Assembly (NCBI GenBank): GCA_050012355.1 | Contig: JBEKHI010000334.1 | Coordinates: 1 to 10,019 of the forward strand | Length of the DNA: 10,019 nt | Direction of reading: 5' to 3' | From: JBEKHI01 sp050012355 | GTDB lineage: Bacteria > Actinomycetota > Actinomycetes > Streptosporangiales > Streptosporangiaceae | Program-made: the position numbers and the translations under genes | Notes under the pieces: generated by a model | What the model was told of the DNA's origin: nothing | Database searches by the model: none | What the model saw: the letters and a program-made list of their open reading frames with translations, nothing else | In this document: one piece after another, positions 1-5,518 of the stretch | How the letters are laid out: each line of letters begins with the position of its first letter | Position numbering within the stretch: position 1 is the first letter of the stretch

Positions 1-480
1 GGCGCTGACCCTGCCGGTGCCCGGGGGGCCCAGCCAGAATCGCCGGAACGTACTCCAGAAGACAACCACGCGGAAGCGGTCCGCGAGACCGGCCTTCAGG
101 AGAGAACGGCATAGGGTGAGGCTGCCTATGGTGCGCATCGACGTGGAGGCGCTGGTCCTTCATCTCCCGCACGGCCTCAACGGGGTCTTGAGCCACGAGC
201 TGCGTGTCCGCCCAGGAAAAGGGGCTCGCTCAACGTGGCCAGGAAGACGACCTTCGACAGGCCCGCCAGGGCACCGACCGGTGCCTGGCTCGCCCCTGGC
301 GGCGAATCCCGGCATGAGGCGGTACGTGGCCGCACCCATCAGGACCGCGTAGTCCGCTTCTGGCTGCTCTCCCAGCCACGCAAGGTACTCGGGCCCTTCA
401 AGTCCCCACCAGCCCGGCCAGCCGTCGGCAGCCGCGTAGCCATCAAGCGAAGTAATGAAGTCGATGAGGAGGTCCGCCAT
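1..480 (-). pseudogene. RibD C-terminal / dihydrofolate reductase-like protein, frameshifted and running off the left edge
   Basis: The gene reads leftwards from an ATG at 480, with an AAGGA ribosome site seven bases upstream. The first ~65 residues (MADLLIDFITSLDGYAA..., then VLMGAATYRLM) match the N-terminal half of small actinobacterial RibD_C-type reductases, a family related to bacterial dihydrofolate reductase that binds NADPH. The reading then changes frame three times. Near 272-285 it moves to a frame giving ALAGLSKVVFLATLSEPL. At the AAAAGGGG run (217-224) it moves to one giving SWADTQLVAQDPVEAVREMK. Near 139-150 it moves to one giving MRTIGSLTLCRSLLKAGLAD and FRVVVF. All three pieces are in family order, so this is one gene broken by indels rather than several short genes. 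The C-terminus lies outside the window. Sequencing error in a homopolymer could explain one shift but hardly all three. The family is confident; the original substrate is unknown. Confidence 0.8.
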
Positions 481-974
481 CGACGTGTCCTTGTCCCCGG
501 GTCTCAGGTAGCTGCTCCCGCCTCCTCTGCCACGGAAGCAGAAACAACGGCTAGGACGTGCGACGAGGCGAGAACTCATCGCCAGCCCGCGCCGATCGAG
601 CGTCCGGCACAAGCTGCGGTATCACGGCCAGCGAATCCGGTCACTTCCCGTGATGGCTACAGCACGCGTCCCTGACCGTCACCAGCCAGATCCTGATGGC
701 CGTCCGCAGATGAACGAGTTCTCCGGTTCCCGGATCGCCGCGCTCACCTGAAAGCTACCGACGAAGCAGACCCCACCACCATGCGCCCAATGCGAGGACC
801 CGCTAGGACAGCCGCCATATATACCCGGGTGGCCGCCATCTATAGCTAGGCGTCACAACAACGACGACGACCGCGACACCGCATCGAGCCGTGGTGACAG
901 ATTGCTTGGCTAGGTGACAACTATCGTGTCCCGGCACATCTCCGTGCAGAGGAACGGGTCTACCCGAGTCCTCA
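481..974. other. Non-coding stretch between the divergent pseudogene and the AlbA_2 gene
   Basis: No convincing gene is seen here. It should hold the promoter of the broken reductase (leftward) and that of the AlbA_2 gene (rightward). Two short repeat pairs stand out. GCCGCCATATATA (811-823) recurs as GCCGCCATCTATA (832-844), a 21-bp spacing. CAACTATCGTG (918-928) recurs as CAACTATCATG (991-1001). The TATA-containing pieces are the most AT-rich stretch of an otherwise GC-rich region. No clear -35/-10 pair can be assigned. Confidence 0.5.
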
Positions 975-1013
975 CATGCTAACTAGATGCCAACTATCAT
1001 GCTAGTTAACATG
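975..1013. promoter_or_regulatory. Operator-like imperfect inverted repeat before the AlbA_2 gene
   Basis: CATGCTAACTAG (975-986) is followed after 15 bases by CTAGTTAACATG (1002-1013). The right arm is the reverse complement of the left with one mismatch, at 1009. The site is AT-rich compared with its surroundings and overlaps the first possible start codon (987) of the downstream gene. It looks like a binding site for a dimeric regulator. The downstream protein has winged helices and could be self-regulating, but that is inference. Because the repeat spans 987, the true protein start is probably further downstream. Confidence 0.5.
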
Positions 1014-1034
1014 TTGAGAGGAGCCGGGGAAAGG

Positions 1035-2795
1035 ATGCTTGACGCTGAGCTAGCCGAGATCGTAGCCAACTTGCGTGCGCTCGGCACGGATATCGCCGAT
1101 GTCGAGGTGAAGAACAGCCGGGGCGGGCTGCCCAAGTCCCTCCGGGAAACGCTGTCATCATTCTCCAACACTCGCGGCGGAGTCGTCATCCTGGGACTGG
1201 ATGAAGCCAGCGGATTCACGCCAGCCGGCATCCCGAACCCTGCCAAGATCGCTGCCGACCTCGGATCGATGTGCTCCTCGGAGATGGAGCCTCCGTTGCG
1301 CCCCCTCATCGGCATCCATCAGTTCGAGGGCGAGCAGGTGATAATCGCTGAGATCCCTGAGCTCGACCCAGCCCAGAGGCCTTGCTTCTACACAGGGGCC
1401 GGAATGACCAAGGGGAGCTTTGTCCGCGTCAGCGACGGCGACCGGCGGTTGTCCGCGTACGAAGTCCAGGTCATGCTGTCCTCGCGCGGGCAGCCTAGGG
1501 ACGACGAGCAAGCCGTATCCGGTACCACGATCGGTGATCTCGTCCCGGCGAGCGTCGATACCCTCATCGCGAGGCTCCGTACTAGCAGGCCGTATGCGTT
1601 CAAAGACCTTGATCGCCTCGCCGTCCTGCGCCGGGCGAAGGTCCTCGTTCCCGGTCAGGACGGAGAGGACGCGGTCTCACTGGCCGGGCTGCTGGCCCTC
1701 GGCTCGTACCCCCAAGAAGATTTTCCCCAGCTGATGGTGACCTTCGTTCATTACCCGACCGTCACAGGCGCCCAGTTCGCCTCCGGCGAGCGGTTCCTGG
1801 ATAACGTGACCCTCGAAGGCCCAATACCCGTCATGGTCCGCGACACCTTGGCCGCCATCCGGCGAAACATGTCGCGCCGCGCGGTCATAGCCGACGCGGG
1901 CCGGCAGGACATCTGGGAATACCCTGAGACCGCCCTTCGGGAAGCGGTCGTTAATGCCCTGGTTCACCGCGACCTGTCCGGCAGCGCGCGAGGCACACAA
2001 ATCCAGATCGAGATGTACCCGGACCGGCTGGCCATTAAGAATCCCGGCGGACTGTTCGGCCCGGTCACCATCGACAGCCTCGGCGAGGAGGGAATCTCCT
2101 CGTCCCGCAACGCCGCCCTCATCAAGCTCTTGGAAGACGTCCCGCTGCCAGGCGAGACCCGAACTGTCTGCGAAAACCGCGGCTCTGGCATCCGTTCTAT
2201 GCTCGACGCGCTGCTAACCGCCGGAATGAGCCCGCCCCGGTTCGAGGATCGAATCTCGTCTTTCACCGTGACCTTCCCGAACCACACTCTCCTCTCCGAG
2301 GAGACCGTCAAGTGGATCACTTCCCTAGGCGAGCATGGGCTCACCGACACCCAGTGCGTGGCACTGGCCATCCTCCGCGAGGGGGAGGTCATGGACAACC
2401 GCGCCTACCGGACCTCGACGGGCGTCGACTCACGGGTCGCTACCGCCGAGCTGCAAGACCTAGTCGCCCGTGAGCTCGTCAACCAGACAGGAACCCGCCG
2501 CTGGGCACAGTACCGACTCTCACCGCGGCTCGGCTTGCGCACTAGCGGGACGGCAGCACGGGCAAACCGCCGCCCCGCCCTTCTCGCCGCTCTCGGGGAA
2601 GAGATCCTGTCACGCGCGGAACTGGCGATCCGAACAGGCCTCAACGACCAGACAGTCCGGCGCTGGCTGACGATTATGCGCGACGAAGGATCTGTCGAGC
2701 TCGTCGGCACCAGCCCGCGCAGCACGAGCGCCCGCTACCGTCGCGCCGGCCAAGGCGAACTGTTCCCACCCAGCGGGCCGGAAGAGACACCATAA
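1035..2795 (+). CDS. AlbA_2/Schlafen-like protein with GHKL-type ATPase and winged-helix domains
   Basis: Predicted cytoplasmic protein of 586 residues. Residues ~5-130 form an AlbA_2 (Schlafen-like, formerly AAA_4) domain, with VEVKNSRGG around 23-31 and FSNTRGGVVILGLDE at 43-57. Residues ~295-410 form an HATPase_c_4-type domain: N-box REAVVNALVHRD (302-313, N307), glycine motif NPGGL (336-340) and ENRGSGI (380-386). Two winged-helix-like segments follow, ~432-495 and ~512-575, the second with a clear helix-turn-helix (LAIRTGLNDQTVRRWL). This order matches the group described as predicted transcriptional regulators sharing a domain with Schlafen. Its biochemical role is not settled; regulation, RNA/DNA binding and phage defence have been suggested for relatives. 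ATG 1035 was chosen because purine-rich GAGAGGAG and GGGGAAAGG lie just upstream and the conserved domain begins right after it. Upstream in-frame ATGs at 987 and 1011 overlap the operator-like repeat. No partner gene follows, so it is probably transcribed alone. Confidence 0.85.
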   Translation: MLDAELAEIVANLRALGTDIADVEVKNSRGGLPKSLRETLSSFSNTRGGVVILGLDEASGFTPAGIPNPAKIAADLGSMCSSEMEPPLRPLIGIHQFEGEQVIIAEIPELDPAQRPCFYTGAGMTKGSFVRVSDGDRRLSAYEVQVMLSSRGQPRDDEQAVSGTTIGDLVPASVDTLIARLRTSRPYAFKDLDRLAVLRRAKVLVPGQDGEDAVSLAGLLALGSYPQEDFPQLMVTFVHYPTVTGAQFASGERFLDNVTLEGPIPVMVRDTLAAIRRNMSRRAVIADAGRQDIWEYPETALREAVVNALVHRDLSGSARGTQIQIEMYPDRLAIKNPGGLFGPVTIDSLGEEGISSSRNAALIKLLEDVPLPGETRTVCENRGSGIRSMLDALLTAGMSPPRFEDRISSFTVTFPNHTLLSEETVKWITSLGEHGLTDTQCVALAILREGEVMDNRAYRTSTGVDSRVATAELQDLVARELVNQTGTRRWAQYRLSPRLGLRTSGTAARANRRPALLAALGEEILSRAELAIRTGLNDQTVRRWLTIMRDEGSVELVGTSPRSTSARYRRAGQGELFPPSGPEETP

Positions 2796-3008
2796 TGGCT
2801 CGCTGGGTGGTGACGCCGTACCAGACGCGAGGGCCTCTGGCCCGGGCAATGAATGCCACCAAGCAAGGGCATCACGCATGTACTTGGATGGGTGCCGGAC
2901 AGCGTATTCCTGCCGACATCCAGGCCGACCGTTCACGCCGGATGGGCACTTCGAATGCCCTGGGAACCAGGTACTCGGCAGTAACCGCTGTACGCTCTCA
3001 GCACAGGT
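2796..3008. other. Non-coding stretch downstream of the AlbA_2 gene
   Basis: No gene is supported. A short hairpin, GGGCC-TCT-GGCCC at 2831-2843, lies 36 bases after the AlbA_2 stop codon and could help end its transcript, though it has no T-tract. The open frame that starts by overlapping the stop codon (TAATG) continues into the antisense of the tRNA genes and is not a protein gene. Confidence 0.4.
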
Positions 3009-3078
3009 GCGGAAGCTCGATAAGCGCTGTGCGCTTCGAGCAGTCGGCGCACCACGGTTCCACTTGGTGCGTTTCCGC
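3009..3078. other. Structured segment: two hairpins enclosed by a closing stem
   Basis: Three nested pairings are visible. GCGGAA (3009-3014) pairs with TTCCGC (3073-3078). Inside it, GCTCG (3015-3019) and AAGCGC (3022-3027) pair with GCGCTT (3031-3036) and CGAGC (3037-3041) around a TGT loop. A second hairpin is CGCACCA (3048-3054) with TGGTGCG (3065-3071) and a ten-base loop. Together they can fold as a three-way junction. Read on the minus strand the segment starts 18 bases after the end of tRNA-Phe, so a terminator or processing structure for the tRNA operon is the simplest explanation. Lack of a T-tract is common for actinobacterial terminators. A separate small RNA cannot be excluded. 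Confidence 0.5.
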
Positions 3079-3095
3079 TGGTCAGAGGCTAAGTG

Positions 3096-3169
3096 TGGTC
3101 AGGGGCGGGGTCGAACCGCCGACCTTCCGCTTTTCAGGCGGACGCTCGTACCAACTGAGCTACCTGACC
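3096..3169 (-). tRNA. tRNA-Phe (anticodon GAA)
   Basis: A complete cloverleaf is visible on the minus strand. The seven-pair acceptor stem is GGTCAGG with CCTGACC. The D-arm region reads TAGCTCAGTTGGTACGAGC. The anticodon arm is TCCGC-CTGAAAA-GCGGA, giving anticodon GAA (3133-3135). The T-arm contains GGTTCGACCC. The discriminator base is A (3096). CCA is not encoded. It lies one nucleotide after the CCA of tRNA-Asp, so the two must share a precursor transcript. Confidence 0.97.
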
Positions 3170-3170
3170 C

Positions 3171-3248
3171 TGGCGGTCCTGACGGGATTTGAACCCGCGA
3201 CCTCCACCTTGACAGGGTGGCGAGCACTCCGAGCTGCTCTACAGGACC
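3171..3248 (-). tRNA. tRNA-Asp (anticodon GTC), CCA encoded
   Basis: Complete cloverleaf on the minus strand. The acceptor stem is GGTCCTG with CAGGACC, followed by discriminator G (3174) and a genomically encoded CCA (3171-3173). The anticodon arm is CCACC-CTGTCAA-GGTGG, giving anticodon GTC (3211-3213). The T-arm contains GGTTCAAATCC. It is the upstream member of a two-tRNA unit with tRNA-Phe. In many actinobacteria this pair is preceded by tRNA-Glu, which is not intact here. Confidence 0.97.
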
Positions 3249-3586
3249 TTGCTCCCCCGGCAGCTTATGCTGCCCGCAGGGCCGGGGCGAAAGGAACCGC
3301 CTCCGCCTGAAAAGAGTACCACCGAGGCGCCCGTGGTTGAGCACAGCTTTTGACCGCCCGTCCCGCCCCAGCCGGCCGTCCCGCCGCCGCAGCCAACCAA
3401 TCCGGCCGCGGGACAACCCCGAGCAGGGGCGGAAGGAACTTAGAGAGCATCCGCCGTCCGGAACAAACAAGTCATATCGGGTGGGCTATGCCTGAATCTC
3501 ATGATCGCGGACAGCTCGCCAAGCGCCTGCCGGGGGCAAAACGTCGTATACCCGCCACCCGCACGTGCCCGGTTCGCGGCACCAAC

Positions 3587-3640
3587 CCCATCGATGTCCC
3601 ATCGCTGGCGCCATAGCACCATGGATGGGCCATCGATGGG
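3587..3640. repeat. Long imperfect hairpin built from CCCATC/GATGGG units
   Basis: CCCATCGATG (3587-3596) and CCCATC (3598-3603) pair with GATGGG (3624-3629) and CATCGATGGG (3631-3640). This gives 16 base pairs in a 17-position stem with one T/C mismatch and a 20-base loop. The loop itself contains the palindrome TGGCGCCA. The segment lies in non-coding DNA about 340 bases from either neighbouring gene. There is no T-tract on either side. Its role is unknown; a regulatory RNA structure, a double operator or the remnant of a small mobile repeat are possible. Confidence 0.6.
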
Positions 3641-3725
3641 TCGCCGCGCACCCCAGAGTGGAGAACATCAGCCTTGTGAACACCCATAAACCATAGGAGT
3701 CTCAGGAACCCCAACGGCGGGAGCG

Positions 3726-3748
3726 CCCACGGAAGCACCCACGGAAGC
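3726..3748. repeat. Two-copy 12-bp tandem repeat
   Basis: CCCACGGAAGC occurs at 3726-3736 and again at 3738-3748, an exact repeat at 12-bp spacing in non-coding DNA upstream of the phosphoesterase gene. With only two copies the meaning is unclear. Confidence 0.5.
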
Positions 3749-3905
3749 GCCGCGGCAGCATGGACAGCTGAGCGCAACCTCGCCCCTGCACGACCCAGAA
3801 GAGAAGAACAGAACAACCCCTGTCGCGGCACAACCCCGCGCAGGACCATCTCCACACGTCACGCCGGTAAGTGCCTTTCAGCCGAGGGAGAAATGCAACC
3901 TCCCC

Positions 3906-3965
3906 GCTACCTTCTGGCTACCTTACGGAGTTGGAATGAGTCGGTTTCACACTTGTTTCGTCTCA
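3906..3965 (+). promoter_or_regulatory. Two pairs of 11-bp-period direct repeats upstream of the phosphoesterase gene
   Basis: GCTACCTT occurs at 3906-3913 and 3917-3924. GTTTCAC (3944-3950) is followed by GTTTCGT (3955-3961). Both pairs have an 11-bp period. The second pair resembles the direct-repeat units of Streptomyces PHO boxes (GTTCACC-like units every 11 bp), which bind the phosphate regulator PhoP. A phosphate-scavenging exported phosphoesterase would be a natural PhoP target. The match to the consensus is only partial, so this is a candidate. Confidence 0.35.
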
Positions 3966-3982
3966 CGGAAGGCACCATCCGC

Positions 3983-5467
3983 ATGACTGACGAAAACACC
4001 AGAACGGGGTTCACCCGCCGTCGTCTGCTCGGCGGTGGCGCGGTTGCCGGCGGGGCGGCGCTCGCGTCGCAGTTCCTGCCCAGCAACGTGCAGAAAGCGC
4101 TCGCTTCACCCCTGCCGAGCAGGCAGGGCTCCCTCAACGACATCGAACACGTCGTGCTGCTCATGCAGGAGAACCGCAGCTTCGACCACTACTTCGGCAC
4201 GATGCCGGGCGTGCGCGGCTACGGCGACCCTGACGTCCTGATCCAGAGCAACGGCCGCAGCGTGTTCTACCAGCCCGACCCGAGCAACCCGGACGGATAC
4301 CTGCTGCCGTATCACCTGGACAGCCTCACCACCGCGGCCCAGGCGATCCCGTCGACCAGCCACGCCTGGGCGGTCCAGCACTCCGCGTGGAACGGCGGCC
4401 TGATGAACAACTGGCTGCCCGCGCACATCGCCGCGGACGGCGCGGATGTCGGGCCGTACACGATGGGCTACTTCGAGCAGCGCGACATACCGTTCCAGCG
4501 GGCGCTCGCCGAGGCGTTCACCATCTGCGACAACTACCACTGCTCGGTCCTCGGCCCGACGCATCCCAACCGCTACATGTGGATGACCGGCACCGTCGAC
4601 CCGAACGGCGAGTACGGCGGCCCGGCGCTCGACAACAACGTCACCAACGGCACCTATTACTGGAAGACCTACGCCGAGAACCTGACCGACGCGGGAGTCT
4701 CCTGGAAGTGCTACCAGGGCGCCGACAACTACGGCACCAACGTGCTTGAGTACTTCAAGCAATTCCAGGACGCGCCAACCACCTCCCCGCTGTACCAGAA
4801 CGCGATGACCACTCAGCCGTACGGTCAGTTCGAGATCGACGCGATCAATGACAAGCTGCCCACGGTGAGCTGGATCTTCCCGACCAGCACGCAGTCCGAG
4901 CACCCCGCCTACCTCCCGGCCGCCGGCGCCGCGTTCGTGGCGTCGAAGATCGACGCCATCGCCGCCAACCCGGAGGTGTGGGCAAAGACCGTGTTCCTGC
5001 TCGTGTACGACGAAAACGACGGCCTCTTCGACCACGTGCCGCCGCCCACGCCGCCGGCCGGGACCCCCAACGAGTTCGTCACGCTCACCTCACCCGGTGG
5101 CACCGCCGGTGACGGGCTGCCGGTCGGACCCGGCTTCCGCGTGCCGTGCATCGTCATCTCGCCGTGGACCGCGGGCGGCTGGGTATTCAGCGAGCCGTCC
5201 GATCACACCTCCCACCTGCGGTTCCTCGAGAAGATCACCGGCGTCGAGGCGCCGAACATCAGCGCGTTCCGCCGCGAGACGCTGAGCGACCTGACCGGGG
5301 CGTTCCGCTTCGGCAGCCACGCCCAGCCGCCCGTCCTGCCGGACACCAGCGGCCCGCTCCAGCTCGCCACGTACGAGACCGAGGAGTACGCTCTCCCGGC
5401 GTTCCCCGGCGCGGACCAGACGCCGCCGGTACAGGAGCCAGGCAGGCGTCCGCACGTCCCGGAATAA
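3983..5467 (+). CDS. Tat-exported phosphoesterase / phospholipase C family protein
   Basis: Protein of 494 residues that probably hydrolyses phosphate esters (phospholipase C or acid phosphatase type) outside the membrane. Residues 1-41 are a twin-arginine signal: TRRRLLGG at 11-18, a hydrophobic Gly/Ala stretch, and likely cleavage after ALA (39-41). The rest fits the PF04185 phosphoesterase family: ENRSFDHYFG at 63-72, GPTHPNR at 191-197, YDENDGLFDH at 342-351 and SDHTS at 406-410. These carry the Asp, His, Glu and Asn residues expected to bind metal and form the nucleophile region. Length matches mycobacterial PlcA-type enzymes. The C-terminal domains of the ~700-residue phosphocholine-specific enzymes are absent, so the substrate is uncertain. 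ATG 3983 was chosen because it gives a normal Tat n-region and has GGAAGG ten bases upstream. ATG 3893, with GAGGGAG close upstream, would add 30 residues and is the alternative. It converges on the regulator gene at its 3' end. Confidence 0.88.
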   Translation: MTDENTRTGFTRRRLLGGGAVAGGAALASQFLPSNVQKALASPLPSRQGSLNDIEHVVLLMQENRSFDHYFGTMPGVRGYGDPDVLIQSNGRSVFYQPDPSNPDGYLLPYHLDSLTTAAQAIPSTSHAWAVQHSAWNGGLMNNWLPAHIAADGADVGPYTMGYFEQRDIPFQRALAEAFTICDNYHCSVLGPTHPNRYMWMTGTVDPNGEYGGPALDNNVTNGTYYWKTYAENLTDAGVSWKCYQGADNYGTNVLEYFKQFQDAPTTSPLYQNAMTTQPYGQFEIDAINDKLPTVSWIFPTSTQSEHPAYLPAAGAAFVASKIDAIAANPEVWAKTVFLLVYDENDGLFDHVPPPTPPAGTPNEFVTLTSPGGTAGDGLPVGPGFRVPCIVISPWTAGGWVFSEPSDHTSHLRFLEKITGVEAPNISAFRRETLSDLTGAFRFGSHAQPPVLPDTSGPLQLATYETEEYALPAFPGADQTPPVQEPGRRPHVPE

Positions 5468-5479
5468 CCACTTTTATGC

Positions 5480-5518
5480 CATAACGACGGGTGGTGGATG
5501 TCACCACCCGTCGTTATG
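5480..5518. terminator. Bidirectional terminator hairpin between convergent genes
   Basis: CATAACGACGGGTGGTG (5480-5496) and CACCACCCGTCGTTATG (5502-5518) form a perfect 17-bp stem with a five-base loop. It begins 13 bases after the phosphoesterase stop codon, and its right arm contains the stop codon of the opposing regulator gene (TTA at 5514-5516 on the plus strand). The position and symmetry indicate a terminator shared by both transcripts. There is no long T-tract, as is usual in actinomycetes. Confidence 0.85.

Larger units (their letters stand above)
3249..3892. other. Intergenic region between tRNA-Asp and the phosphoesterase gene
   Basis: No protein gene is convincing; the open frames here are short and resemble no known family. 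The left part must hold the minus-strand tRNA promoter. TACTCT on that strand (3313-3318 in plus coordinates) is a possible -10, but no good -35 is seen. A perfect hairpin, GGCAGC-TTAT-GCTGCC (3259-3274), lies in the tRNA leader, ten bases before the mature tRNA-Asp 5' end. The right part holds the long hairpin at 3587-3640 and the 12-bp tandem repeat at 3726-3748. Confidence 0.5.

Noticed and set aside
3009..3078. Hammerhead ribozyme
   Set aside because: The segment has a three-way-junction shape, but the conserved CUGAUGA and GAAA core is absent on both strands.
3249..3275. tRNA-Glu remnant directly upstream of tRNA-Asp
   Set aside because: CTCCCCCGG looks like an acceptor strand, but no T-arm sequence (GATTCGAACC on the plus strand) follows it.
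2795..3310. Open frame of 171 codons overlapping the AlbA_2 stop codon (TAATG)
   Set aside because: Its C-terminal half is the antisense translation of the two tRNA genes (VEPPTFRFSGGRSYQLSYL and LTGFEPATSTL), a well-known false protein, and the rest resembles nothing.
3499..3862. Minus-strand open frames of 64-118 codons in the tRNA-phosphoesterase gap
   Set aside because: They overlap each other, have repeat-driven composition (PWVLPWALPP, ASVGASVGAP) from the 12-bp tandem repeat, and lack a convincing ribosome site or family match.
3893..3982. Upstream ATG start for the phosphoesterase
   Set aside because: It has a good ribosome site but would put 30 unrelated residues before a normal Tat signal and would place the PHO-box-like repeats inside the gene. 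It is kept as an alternative.
4106..5035. 309-codon minus-strand open frame opposite the phosphoesterase
   Set aside because: Its composition is dominated by V, R, G, A and D, typical of the antisense of a GC-rich gene, and it overlaps a gene with clear family motifs.
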